Shown one piece after another: positions 16,253 to 24,640 of a stretch of DNA of 64,000 bases. The stretch's first letter is position 1. Each line of letters starts with the position of its first letter. The notes under the pieces were generated by a model. The model was not told the origin of the DNA and searched no databases. It was given only the letters and a program-made list of their open reading frames with translations. The stretch comes from JABFRJ01 sp963847145 (GTDB taxonomy: Bacteria; Pseudomonadota; Alphaproteobacteria; Rhizobiales; Hyphomicrobiaceae): contig CAWJYN010000003.1 of NCBI GenBank assembly GCA_963847145.1, positions 868,001 to 932,000 on the forward strand, given 5' to 3'. Made by a program: the position numbers and the translations under genes.

Positions 16253-16369
16253 GAGAATGGGCCTTGTGTCGAGGGCGCGGACAGCACGCGGAGTGCGTGG
16301 CGCATTTGAGGGGTGGAATGCCGCACTTTAGCTGGGCGGGCAAGCATCGATCTGGAAGCGATTTGGCCG

Positions 16370-16933
16370 TTATTTGGCGATCAGGACCATACGTCTATTG
16401 TTATCAACACCGGTTTTCTTCAGGCGTGACAGGAAGCTCCGGCCGACCATACCGGTCGACAACTCGTCGTCGCGGGCGATCAGGGCGTCCACGTTGTCGA
16501 GCTCGATGTCGCCGATTTTGACGGACTTCAGAACGACGCTGGCGGCTCGTCTGATCTTGGAGCCGAGGGCGACCTCCTGATCGAAGGTCAGCCTGTTCGG
16601 CTTGAGGTTGAGGTCGACGGCCTGATTCCAGGTGAGCACCACGTGGCTGACGTTGTGGGTAACGACAAGCTTCTGGCCGGCACCATTGATGCAGACGTTG
16701 GCGAAGTAGACGTCAGACGAGTAGAGGTCGATCGTCGCCTTCTTGCTGCGCTGGAGCGATCCCATCTCAGACCCACTGAGGCAGCCTGTGCTGCGTGAAG
16801 CCGTGGCATTGACGCCGCCGCGCTGATCCAAACTGGTCACCGCCGAGTAGGCAAACAGGCCACCGCCCACCATGAGATAGAGGGGCAGTGCAATCAGGGC
16901 GGCGAGGGCGATGAAGAGGGTGCGTAGTTTCAT
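16370..16933 (-). CDS. Degenerate retropepsin-like membrane protein (catalytic motif lost)
   Basis: 187 residues with an N-terminal membrane anchor (5-30) and a C-terminal domain ending in LSTGMVGRSFLSRLKKTGV, which aligns with the LLGMSFLNRL segment of the two upstream genes. Where those have VDTGAS, this one reads VTHNVSHVVL (91-100), so the active-site Asp is Thr92 and the Gly is Asn. The surrounding fold features (ALIARDDELSTGMVG, IGDIELDNVDALI) are kept. It is probably a non-catalytic paralogue arising from local duplication. Identification rests on this alignment and gene context. Confidence 0.65.
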   Translation of the reverse strand: MKLRTLFIALAALIALPLYLMVGGGLFAYSAVTSLDQRGGVNATASRSTGCLSGSEMGSLQRSKKATIDLYSSDVYFANVCINGAGQKLVVTHNVSHVVLTWNQAVDLNLKPNRLTFDQEVALGSKIRRAASVVLKSVKIGDIELDNVDALIARDDELSTGMVGRSFLSRLKKTGVDNNRRMVLIAK

Positions 16934-16999
16934 GGCTGGCTCAGACGGGGCGTCGCACTGTTGACCGGGGGAGGCGAGATTTGGCGCCGGGCACGACGC

Positions 17000-17581
17000 C
17001 TATTCTTCTAGCACCAACTTGCCGGATTTCATGGAGACGCTACCTACTTTGCTGAGATAGCTCATGCCGAGAAGGCTCGTATCCAGCTTGCCATCTTCCA
17101 TCACGGCGGCGCGTACGTTGCGTACCTCGATGCCGCCAATGGACACGCGATCAATGTCGACGGGTGCGAACCGGGCGATGCCGTTGGCGGTGCTGGAACG
17201 GCCAGTAAAGTCGCTGTCACGAGGGTAGATGCCGGCGCGGCGGGCGTCGTCGTAAGTCAACGCGACCATGCTGGCACCCGTATCGACCATGACAGTGATG
17301 GTGCGGCCGTTCAGATCGGCCTCGGCAAAGAAGTGATTGTTGCCGCCGGCTGCCAGCTCAACCCGGCGGCGCGAGCTTTGAATTGTTGATTTGTCGGCGC
17401 GGGCGATACCGTCGGTGGCCGCGGCATCCGGCTTGGCGGGAGCGAGGCGCAACCCCGTCAACTGAGACAAGAACTGGCGCGTTTCCTTGCCGTGGGTCAG
17501 CACGTAAGCGCCCAAAACCAGGGCTGCCACACAACCAACGGCTTCCGCCATCAGCTTCCGGCCACTCCTCGACAACGCCAT
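17000..17581 (-). CDS. Membrane-anchored retropepsin-like aspartic protease (clan AA)
   Basis: 193 residues. One N-terminal membrane segment (12-30), a linker, then a single aspartic-protease domain with FFAEADLNGRTITVMVDTGAS (catalytic Asp100), followed by VSIGGIEVRNVRAAVM and LDTSLLGMSYLSKV. This is the TIGR02281-like bacterial retropepsin architecture, expected to be a homodimeric periplasmic protease. The ATG at 17581 is preferred; an upstream TTG is possible. It sits between two paralogues on the same strand. Confidence 0.85.
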   Translation of the reverse strand: MALSRSGRKLMAEAVGCVAALVLGAYVLTHGKETRQFLSQLTGLRLAPAKPDAAATDGIARADKSTIQSSRRRVELAAGGNNHFFAEADLNGRTITVMVDTGASMVALTYDDARRAGIYPRDSDFTGRSSTANGIARFAPVDIDRVSIGGIEVRNVRAAVMEDGKLDTSLLGMSYLSKVGSVSMKSGKLVLEE

Positions 17582-17621
17582 GACGCACCCCAAAACGCAC
17601 AAACGCGCCGAGGGTTTGATC

Positions 17622-18326
17622 TCAGATTCTGAGCGTCAGGAAATCCCCGGAGAATTCATAAGACCGCAATCGGTTTAAGAAACTCATACCGAGCAGGCTG
17701 TCGCGCAGCGCACCGGGCTTTGCGACGAGGGCATCGACCTCAGAGAAAAATATCGGTCCGACGGCGACCCGCTTCAACTTTACGGCCGCTGCATAGGTCG
17801 TTCCGTTCGCCGTCTGTACCGGCACGGTGTAGCGCAGCTTATCGATATCGATGCCGATTTTCTGGGCGTCTGCCGGGCGGAGGACCACCGTCGAGGCGCC
17901 CGTATCCACCAGCATCGCCAAGGTCAGGCCGTTCAGATCGGTCCGCGCAATGAAATGGCCATCGGGGCGGCGGCGAATGCGGACCGCTTTCTCACCCTCA
18001 GTCTGCGTATCGGCGCGAATGACGGACCCGGGCGGTGCGATTTCGGCGGCAACGCGAAGGCCAAGCGCAAACAATTCTTCGCGATAGCTGTAGCCGGTGA
18101 CCAGCGCTGCCATCAGCACTGACCAAACAGACAAATCGCGAACAGCCCGGAAAATACTTTGTCCGCTGCCTTGCACCAAAGTGGAGAACGTCAATCCCGC
18201 GATCAGCAGGCCGGCGACAAGATACAGCGCGTCTGGCACTGCCAACGCGCCACCGCCAACATCGGTTGCCAAAAACAGCGCGAGACACCCAAGTCCCAGC
18301 AGCACCATCGTGACTACGGCCGCCAT
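17622..18326 (-). CDS. Multi-pass retropepsin-like aspartic protease (clan AA)
   Basis: 234 residues. Three hydrophobic segments (about 4-21, 34-50, 68-80) precede the protease domain: DGHFIARTDLNGLTLAMLVDTGAS with catalytic Asp141, then VAVGPIFFSEVDALVA and DSLLGMSFLNRL. It is the best-preserved and probably first gene of a three-gene tandem array of retropepsin-like proteins. Substrate unknown; the family is widespread in Alphaproteobacteria as single genes. Confidence 0.87.
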   Translation of the reverse strand: MAAVVTMVLLGLGCLALFLATDVGGGALAVPDALYLVAGLLIAGLTFSTLVQGSGQSIFRAVRDLSVWSVLMAALVTGYSYREELFALGLRVAAEIAPPGSVIRADTQTEGEKAVRIRRRPDGHFIARTDLNGLTLAMLVDTGASTVVLRPADAQKIGIDIDKLRYTVPVQTANGTTYAAAVKLKRVAVGPIFFSEVDALVAKPGALRDSLLGMSFLNRLRSYEFSGDFLTLRI

Positions 18327-18338
18327 CTACCCGCCCTC

Positions 18339-18366
18339 GAATGCTCTTGAATGCTCTAGAATGCAT
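18339..18366. repeat. 10-bp tandem repeat GAATGCTCTT
   Basis: Units GAATGCTCTT (18339), GAATGCTCTA (18349) and GAATGCAT (18359, partial) are in direct tandem just upstream of the retropepsin gene start at 18326, where its promoter or leader would lie. Confidence 0.6.
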
Positions 18367-18454
18367 GGGCCCCCGCGGGGCGTTCCCGTTGTCCGCCGCA
18401 ACTGCAGCGGAAACGAGGCAAAGGCATCAAAGCGATAACCTGCCGCCGAAGCAA

Positions 18455-18493
18455 GGCCAGCACGACAGGCCAGCACACGGGCCAGCACACGGG
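18455..18493. repeat. GGCCAGCACACGG tandem repeat
   Basis: Three 12-14 bp units begin with GGCCAGCAC at 18455, 18468 and 18480. They lie 32 bases downstream of the histidine kinase stop codon, between it and the retropepsin array. Confidence 0.6.
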
Positions 18494-18524
18494 CGGTTTG
18501 TCGTAGCACGCGAGGCCGGCTTAC

Positions 18525-20195
18525 TCAGGCGATGCTTTGCTCTGCGGCTAACGCCAGGTTCCGTGCCTGCCGCCGCTCGCGGCGGCTGCCACCTTCGGGC
18601 GGTGTTGCTGGGGCCGCCGGCGCCATGACGCGCTGCGCTGGAAAGCGTACCTCGGCGGTGGTGCCGCGGCGCAATTCGGACGTGAGGGCGAAACTGCCGC
18701 CGTGCAGCTCGATCAACCCTTTGACGATCGGCAAACCGAGGCCGGTGCCGCCCTCGGCGGTTTGCTGCGCCAACGAACCTTGGCCGAACGGCTGCATGAC
18801 TTTGTGGATTTCAGACGGCAGAATCCCAGGGCCGTTGTCTTTCACGGCGAGGATGAGGCCACCGCCGGCATTGCTGGCAACCGATATGACAACCAGCCCG
18901 CCGCGCGGCGTGAACTTGAGCGCGTTGGACATCAGGTTGAGGCAGATTTGCCGGGTTGCGCGTGCGTCAGCCCATACGGCTGGCGCGTTTGGTGCGACCT
19001 CGAAGGTAACCGTCTGGCCCTTTGCGTCGGCGCGCAACTTCAAGAGCCGCCAGCAGTCGCCAATGATCGCATCAAGGTACACGGCTTCTTCGGAAAGCTC
19101 GTATTTGCCGGCCTCAATGCGCGACAGATCCAAGATTTCATTGATCAGGTTGAGCAGATGGCTGCCACTATCGTGGATGCTGCCGGCGTAGTCCTTGTAG
19201 GTCGCGTTCGATAGTGGCCCGAACAGTTCCGTATGCAGGACCTCGGAAAAGCCGAGGATGGCGTTGAGCGGCGTTCTGAGTTCATGGCTCATGGTTGCAA
19301 GAAACCGGGACTTGGCGACGTTGGCGGCCTCGGCTTGCGCGCGAGCGTTGTCCGAGATCGACTTTTCCTCCTCAAGTTCCGCAATCAGGGCGTCTTTCTC
19401 AGCTCGGAACTCCAGCATGGAACGGGCGGTGGTATTGAGCCGTTGCGCCATGATGACAAAGTAAACGTGCAGGCCTGCCGCCATCGTTGCCATGGCGAAG
19501 TAGAACGGGTGGTTCTGCAGGACCAAACGGCCAATCACAGCAACCGTCATCGGAATTGTGCCGGCGTAAAAGATCGGCATGACCGACGACGCATACGTCA
19601 TGCGGACGGCGATCAGCACGACCAGCGAAACCAGAATGAACACCTGGCTTGAGGCGTCGACGACGCTGGCGCCCACGAACGCGAGGCCCGCCCAGGCCAG
19701 CCCGGATAAAAATTCCGCTCCAATGAACCGCCGCCGCCAATACTGCATGGGACGCGGCGGTGCCGTTGCGTCTTCAAAGCACCTGCCGACGTGGATCAGG
19801 ATCAGCTTGGCGATGATGACACCGCTCAGCCACAGCGCGGCCTGCAGCATCGGTGCCCAGAACATAGACGCGAGCGAAAAAATGACGGCCAAAAGGGGAA
19901 TGGTGGGCAGCGCATGCATCTCGTTGCGCACAAAGAGCTGCATCATCTCCGCGTCGAAATCAGGCTTGTCGTGCGCTGATTGTGACAGCCGGGTGCGGGC
20001 GTCGCGGACTTCGGGTTGTGGCTGCAGTTTTGGCGTTTTGGCAGCCGTCCCTTCGCCAGCCGCACGCGCCGTCGTACCCCGATTGATCACGCGCACGGCC
20101 GCCGGACGGCCGGTACCGCTGGCAGCCAACTCCTGTGCGCCGGGCTTTGGCGCAAGCATCTGGGCTGTGCGGCTGTTGCCAGTTTGGGCCAACAC
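18525..20195 (-). CDS. Membrane sensor histidine kinase, DivJ/PleC/PdhS-like
   Basis: About 556 residues from a GTG at 20195 preceded by AGGAT; an ATG at 20159 is an alternative. A cytoplasmic-looking N-terminus is followed by five or six membrane segments (about 98-250), a short coiled coil, then HisKA with FLATMSHELRTPLNAILGFSEV (His304) and HATPase_c with NLMSNAL, DNGPG and GGTGLGL boxes. The ELFGPL and DLSRIEAGKYEL segments are typical of DivJ/PleC-type kinases, which control DivK and cell polarity in Alphaproteobacteria. No response regulator is adjacent. Confidence 0.85.
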   Translation of the reverse strand: MLAQTGNSRTAQMLAPKPGAQELAASGTGRPAAVRVINRGTTARAAGEGTAAKTPKLQPQPEVRDARTRLSQSAHDKPDFDAEMMQLFVRNEMHALPTIPLLAVIFSLASMFWAPMLQAALWLSGVIIAKLILIHVGRCFEDATAPPRPMQYWRRRFIGAEFLSGLAWAGLAFVGASVVDASSQVFILVSLVVLIAVRMTYASSVMPIFYAGTIPMTVAVIGRLVLQNHPFYFAMATMAAGLHVYFVIMAQRLNTTARSMLEFRAEKDALIAELEEEKSISDNARAQAEAANVAKSRFLATMSHELRTPLNAILGFSEVLHTELFGPLSNATYKDYAGSIHDSGSHLLNLINEILDLSRIEAGKYELSEEAVYLDAIIGDCWRLLKLRADAKGQTVTFEVAPNAPAVWADARATRQICLNLMSNALKFTPRGGLVVISVASNAGGGLILAVKDNGPGILPSEIHKVMQPFGQGSLAQQTAEGGTGLGLPIVKGLIELHGGSFALTSELRRGTTAEVRFPAQRVMAPAAPATPPEGGSRRERRQARNLALAAEQSIA

Positions 20196-20437
20196 GGGGC
20201 GATCCTGCTCGTCGGAAGGTCCGCACTGGCGGACGATGTGTTGCGCAGTGTGCCGAAAATTCCTCAACGCTTGTTTACGATTGCCAACCTGGTGATTGAC
20301 GGCTTTGTATTTGCCAGCTTTGTGATCGGTTGCGGCAGCAAAGCGCTGGCTGTTGCTTGCGCAACGGCAAACCGTTCGCTAGGTCTCACAATACGTTTTT
20401 GCGCCTGCGTTTCGGCGCGCGCTCCGGAGCTGTTTCG

Positions 20438-21049
20438 ATGAAAATTTACCAGACCCGCACCGCCCCCAATCCAAGACGCGTGCGGATCTTCCTGGCCGAG
20501 AAAGGTGTGACGGTTGCCTATCAAGAAATCGATCTGATGAAGGGCGAGTTGCGGACGCCGGAGTTCACAAAATTGAACCGCTTCCAGCGCGTGCCGGTGC
20601 TGGTGCTGGACGACGGCACTGCCATTTCGGAGACGATGGCAATCTGCCGCTACTTCGAGGAACTCAATCCACTGCCAGCGTTGATGGGCACGAGCCCCCG
20701 CGAGAAGGCCACCATCGAGATGTGGAACCGCCACATGGAATTGGGCTTGATGTTTCACGTCGCTGGTGCGTTCCGCCACAGTCATCCAGCGATGGCGCAT
20801 CTTGAGCAGCCGCAGATCAAGGAGTTTGCCGAGGCCTGTAAGCCGAAAGCCACAGCGATGCTGCATGCGCTCGATGACGAACTCTCTGGCCGCCGCTTTG
20901 TCGGTGGCGATAGTTTCTCCGTCGCAGACATAACGGCGTTGTGTGCCATCGATTTCATGCGTCCGGCGCGGTTGCCGCGGCCGGAAGGCCTGAAGAACCT
21001 CGATCGCTGGTATGCCGAGGTCAGCGGCCGTCCGAGCGCACAGGCGTAA
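20438..21049 (+). CDS. Glutathione S-transferase family protein
   Basis: 203 residues. Thioredoxin-like N-terminal domain with RTAPNPRRVRIFLAEKG, the cis-proline RVPVLVLDDGTAISETMAICRYFEEL glutathione site, and an all-helical C-terminal domain with GDSFSVADITALCAIDF. The Ser-like residue position near 10 suggests a beta/theta-type enzyme, but the substrate is unknown. The ATG at 20438 gives the normal family start; the frame extends upstream without homology. It precedes an RNase Z-like gene. Confidence 0.88.
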   Translation: MKIYQTRTAPNPRRVRIFLAEKGVTVAYQEIDLMKGELRTPEFTKLNRFQRVPVLVLDDGTAISETMAICRYFEELNPLPALMGTSPREKATIEMWNRHMELGLMFHVAGAFRHSHPAMAHLEQPQIKEFAEACKPKATAMLHALDDELSGRRFVGGDSFSVADITALCAIDFMRPARLPRPEGLKNLDRWYAEVSGRPSAQA

Positions 21050-21085
21050 TGTGAGCATGTGCGCGATCAACTGCGGGAGCCTGTC

Positions 21086-21829
21086 TTGAAACTTACGATT
21101 ATTGGCTCTGGCGATGCCTTCTGTTCTGGTGGCCGCTTGCAAGCGGCATTCTTGCTGGAGGCCGGCGCGGAACCCATTCTGGTGGATTGTGGTGCAACGA
21201 CGCTGGTCGGGCTCGAACGGCTTGGGCTTGCGCTCGATCGCATTCCGCACATCGTGATCAGCCATCTGCATGGCGATCATTTCGGTGGACTGATCTGGTG
21301 CTTGATGCACGCCGCGCTGGTGACGCGCCGCACGTCGCCGCTCGATATCTACGGGCCGCCCGGGCTCGAAGCGCGGGTGACCGTCGCCTTGGAGGCTTTC
21401 TATCCGGGAATGGCCGCCAAGCTTACGGGCCTGGCGGTCCGCTATCATGTGTTCGAGGCTGCAAAACCTATTGATATCGGCGGCGTGCGGACCACGGCGA
21501 TGGAGGTTGATCATCCGTCTGGTGCGCCGAGTTATGGATTGCGCTTTGAGCGGAGCGGCAAGGTCTTCGCGTATTCGGGCGATAGCCAGTGGACCGAAGC
21601 GCTTGTCGATATTGGGCGGCAGGCGGATCTGTATCTCATCGAGTGCTACATGTTTTCTGGCGCACCCTTCATGCATCTGAGCTGGGCGCAGATTAAGCAG
21701 AATCTGGATCGCCTGGGTGCGCGACGTTTCGTGCTGACGCATATGTCAAACGACATGTTGCGGCACCGCGCCGATGCCGATGATCCACGCGTCACGTTTG
21801 CCGACGACGGCGCGGTTTATGCGTTCTGA
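21086..21829 (+). CDS. MBL-fold hydrolase, ribonuclease Z-like
   Basis: About 247 residues. KLTIIGSGDAF opens the domain, followed by VISHLHGDHFGG with the zinc ligands, YSGDSQW and VLTHMSNDM near the end. It has the core of RNase Z/arylsulfatase-type enzymes, but the substrate is not determined. A TTG at 21086 is well placed after GGGAG and gives a canonical N-terminus; a GTG at 21059 is the alternative. The end overlaps the start of the UDG-like gene. Confidence 0.82.
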   Translation: MKLTIIGSGDAFCSGGRLQAAFLLEAGAEPILVDCGATTLVGLERLGLALDRIPHIVISHLHGDHFGGLIWCLMHAALVTRRTSPLDIYGPPGLEARVTVALEAFYPGMAAKLTGLAVRYHVFEAAKPIDIGGVRTTAMEVDHPSGAPSYGLRFERSGKVFAYSGDSQWTEALVDIGRQADLYLIECYMFSGAPFMHLSWAQIKQNLDRLGARRFVLTHMSNDMLRHRADADDPRVTFADDGAVYAF

Positions 21830-22466
21830 GACGATACTATCGCCAAACCTCCAGCATACGCTGGCCGGCATCCGAGCCTGCTGCATCTGCATCGAAAATC
21901 CACGTGGCCGGCCTTTGCCGCATGCGCCACGCCCGGTGTTGAGGGCCAGCTCGACCGCACGGATCGTGATCTGCGGACAGGCGCCCGGCACCCGCGTCCA
22001 TGCATCGGGCACGCCCTTTACCGATCCATCGGGTGACCGGCTGCGGGCCTGGATGGGTGTGACTGGGGAGGAGTTTTACGACACTGCGCGCATCGCGATC
22101 GTGCCCATGGGGTTTTGCTTTCCGGGGCTCGATGCCAAAGGCGGTGACCGGCCACCGCGGCGGGAATGTGCGGACGCATGGCATGCGCAGCTGTTCGCGC
22201 TGATGCCGCAGCTCGAGTTGTTTTTGCTCGTCGGTTTGTCGGCGTTACGCTGGCACGTGCCGCTCCAGATGCGGCCAACGTTGACGGAGACGGTGGCTGA
22301 CTGGCGCGTGTTCGCGCAGCCATCGCGGACACGGACGCACGCGCAGGCGCATGTATTTCCAATGCCGCATCCGTCCTGGCGCAACACCGCCTGGCTGAAG
22401 GCGCATCCCTGGTTTGACACGGAATTGCTGCCCGAACTCCGTGTCCAGGTGCGGGAGCGCTTATGA
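21819..22466 (+). CDS. Uracil-DNA glycosylase superfamily protein
   Basis: 215 residues. An N-terminal CCICIENPRGRPLPHAPRPVL segment resembles the FeS-type UDG-like proteins, followed by VICGQAPGTRVHASG (motif I) and the C-terminal MPHPSWRN (motif III). It differs from the GEAPG/NED pattern of classical family 4 enzymes, so the base specificity is uncertain and the family is often annotated only as UDG-like. Its ATG at 21819 lies inside the end of the preceding gene, suggesting translational coupling. Confidence 0.82.
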   Translation: MRSETILSPNLQHTLAGIRACCICIENPRGRPLPHAPRPVLRASSTARIVICGQAPGTRVHASGTPFTDPSGDRLRAWMGVTGEEFYDTARIAIVPMGFCFPGLDAKGGDRPPRRECADAWHAQLFALMPQLELFLLVGLSALRWHVPLQMRPTLTETVADWRVFAQPSRTRTHAQAHVFPMPHPSWRNTAWLKAHPWFDTELLPELRVQVRERL

Positions 22467-22468
22467 CT

Positions 22469-22906
22469 TTACCGCCGCTTGGCCGCCCGCGCGCGCAACT
22501 CATCAGCGATGCCGGGAATCACAAAATCGGCGCTTTCCAGCGTCGCTATCACGGTCTCGACAGGCGCCACCTGCGACGCCGCTGCTGCCCAGGCGATCGC
22601 CGAACGCGTTCCTGACCGGCAAAACGCCAGGATTGGACCCGGCATGGCGTTCAAGGCAGCGCGCGTTGCATCGGCGGTTCCGGGCTCCAGCACATCGACC
22701 ATGTGTAGAGGCAAAAACTGGAAGGCCATTCCGGCCATCTCGGCAAGTTCGCGTGACCGGCTGGCGGAGACCTGCGCTGGATCCTCGCCGTCGGGCCGGT
22801 TGGCCAGGATCGACCGGAAGCCCAGCGCCGCTAGCTCTGCAAAGTCAGCTTCCGCCAGTTGCCCGGCAACGGCGAAGCCGGGCGTCAGTTGGATGACACG
22901 AACCAT
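22469..22906 (-). CDS. TIGR01244/DUF442 sulfurtransferase-phosphatase-like protein
   Basis: 145 residues. QLTPGFAVAGQLAEADFAELAALGFRSILANRPDGE is the DUF442 signature and GPILAFCRSGTRSAIAWA carries the catalytic Cys/Arg loop of the dual-specificity-phosphatase-like fold. Fused or stand-alone versions occur with persulfide dioxygenases in sulfide metabolism; no such partner is adjacent here. It is convergent with the UDG gene, with only two bases between the stops. Confidence 0.88.
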   Translation of the reverse strand: MVRVIQLTPGFAVAGQLAEADFAELAALGFRSILANRPDGEDPAQVSASRSRELAEMAGMAFQFLPLHMVDVLEPGTADATRAALNAMPGPILAFCRSGTRSAIAWAAAASQVAPVETVIATLESADFVIPGIADELRARAAKRR

Positions 22907-23033
22907 GAGCGCAAAGCCTCAACGTGAAAAATTGTTACCGCGCATCGGGTTTACAATTGCCATTCAAGGCAAACAATACCAATTATGGGCTGGAAGGAAA
23001 AATTGATTTCGCTCTGCCCCACCGGAGACCCGC

Positions 23034-23522
23034 ATGGCCCTCGACGAGATGGACATCAAGATTCTGCGCCAACTCCAAACTGATTCGACCAAGCCGGTCG
23101 CCGAGATCGGCAAGGAAGTTGGGCTTTCAACCACGCCCTGCTGGCGCCGCATCCAGAAGCTTGACGAAACCGGAGTTGTGCGCCGGCGCGTGGCGATCCT
23201 TGATCCCGTCAAGATCAACACCGCCGTAACCGTTTTCGTTTCCATCAAAACGGATCATCACAGCACGGCCTGGCTCGAGAAATTTCACGCCGCCGTGCAG
23301 GATTTCCCCGAGGTCGTCGAGTTCTACCGCATGAGCGGCGAAGTCGACTATCTGATGCGCGTCGTCGTGCCAGACATCGCGGCCTATGACGCCTTCTACA
23401 AAAAGCTCATCGGCCGGATTGAGATTTCCAAAGTCTCGTCGGCGTTCGCCATGGAGCAGATCAAGTATACAACCGAGCTGCCACTGTCGTTCGCCCTGAA
23501 GCGCGGCGGCGAGAAGGACTAG
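23034..23522 (+). CDS. Lrp/AsnC family transcriptional regulator
   Basis: 162 residues. The N-terminal winged helix reads LDEMDIKILRQLQTDSTKPVAEIGKEVGLSTTPCWRRIQKLDETGVV, followed by the RAM ligand-binding domain with VEFYRMSGEVDYLMRVVVPD. Such regulators sense amino acids and control their catabolism. Its 3' end overlaps by 4 bases the convergent end of the diaminopropionate lyase gene, making that operon a plausible target. An AT-rich, promoter-like stretch precedes the start. Confidence 0.92.
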   Translation: MALDEMDIKILRQLQTDSTKPVAEIGKEVGLSTTPCWRRIQKLDETGVVRRRVAILDPVKINTAVTVFVSIKTDHHSTAWLEKFHAAVQDFPEVVEFYRMSGEVDYLMRVVVPDIAAYDAFYKKLIGRIEISKVSSAFAMEQIKYTTELPLSFALKRGGEKD

Positions 23523-24640
23523 AAACGCTCAACATCGTTGGCATCGCGCCCGACAAGCTGCCGATAAACGTCTGGATCGGTCGCGCCTTCGGTGCCGTAG
23601 ATGAGGACGCGCGAGGTGGCGTCTATGCCGAGTGCGGCGCGCGCATGGGCATCAAGGGCAAGCAAACCCGCAAGGCCCGCCGCGCCTGACTCGCCGACTG
23701 CCAGACCGAGCGTGGCTAGCTTTCGCATCGCGTTGGCCGCTGCATCGTCGGTGATGGCGGCAAAGGCATCGGCGCCCGGCCCCAGAATGTCCCACGCCAG
23801 GTGCGATGGCTCACCACAAGACAGCCCGGCCATAATCGTTTCGAGGTCGCCGCCAATTGTGGTGGCACGGCCGGTGCGGGCGCTGGCCAGCAGACACGCC
23901 GCGCGTTCTGGCTCCACCACAATCAGCTTGGCCCGCGCGGCCCCGCGCTGTTCCCACGCATGCGCCAACACGCTCGCGGCCAATCCACCAACGCCGCCGG
24001 GCACGAAGACATGCGTCGGCGCCAAACCCTGGTCTTCGATCTCCATCGGTAGAACTGAATACCCCTGCATCACGTCGCGCGGGATCTGATCATACCCAGG
24101 ATAGGACGTATCGGAGACCAGCAGCCATCCGTTGACGCGCGCCGCCTCGTCGGCCGCTCGCACCGCGTCATCATACGTGCGGCCCTCGCGGCGGACTTCC
24201 GCGCCGAACGAAGCGATTGCTGCAGCGCGCCCGGCGCTGACCGTTTCGTGCACGTAGATGACGCACTTCGCGCCAACTCGGCGCGCGCCCCAGGCAACGG
24301 AGCGGCCGTGATTGCCATCGGTGGCGCAGGTGAACGTGGTCTGCGCAGGATCGGCGCTCGCAGCCGCCCAGAGTTCGACGACATATGCGCCGCCCAAAGC
24401 CTTGAAGCTTTGCAGTTCGAAGCGGTGACCTTCATGCTTGATGTGGAGCGACGCCAACCCGATCGTTGCGGCAAGCGATGGCAGCGCAACCAGCGGCGTC
24501 GGCGCGTAGCCGGGCCAGGCTGAAATTGCACGCATCGCTGCGCGCCCGCCGGCAAGGCTCTGGATCGCCTGCAATTGCGGTCCGTACGCCTGTGTGCGGT
24601 CGAGCCCAGGGTTGATCAAAAACTCCGCCAGCCCGCTCAT
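23519..24640 (-). CDS. Diaminopropionate ammonia-lyase-like PLP enzyme
   Basis: 373 residues of PLP fold type II. Lys80 in RFELQSFKALGGAYVVE is the Schiff-base lysine of this subgroup (the GLxSFKALGG motif), TCATDGNHGRSVAWGAR and the PGGVGGLA phosphate loop follow. Diaminopropionate ammonia-lyase converts 2,3-diaminopropionate to pyruvate and ammonia. Its ATG overlaps the stop of the upstream carbamoylase gene by 4 bases, so both are co-translated. Threonine dehydratase-like activity is the main alternative. Confidence 0.85.
   Translation of the reverse strand: MSGLAEFLINPGLDRTQAYGPQLQAIQSLAGGRAAMRAISAWPGYAPTPLVALPSLAATIGLASLHIKHEGHRFELQSFKALGGAYVVELWAAASADPAQTTFTCATDGNHGRSVAWGARRVGAKCVIYVHETVSAGRAAAIASFGAEVRREGRTYDDAVRAADEAARVNGWLLVSDTSYPGYDQIPRDVMQGYSVLPMEIEDQGLAPTHVFVPGGVGGLAASVLAHAWEQRGAARAKLIVVEPERAACLLASARTGRATTIGGDLETIMAGLSCGEPSHLAWDILGPGADAFAAITDDAAANAMRKLATLGLAVGESGAAGLAGLLALDAHARAALGIDATSRVLIYGTEGATDPDVYRQLVGRDANDVERF

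Noticed and set aside
14963..16309. 448-codon open frame on the plus strand
   Set aside because: Antisense to phosphomannomutase, which has all catalytic motifs.
20264..21742. 492-codon open frame on the minus strand
   Set aside because: Antisense to the GST and RNase Z-like genes, both of which have full motifs.
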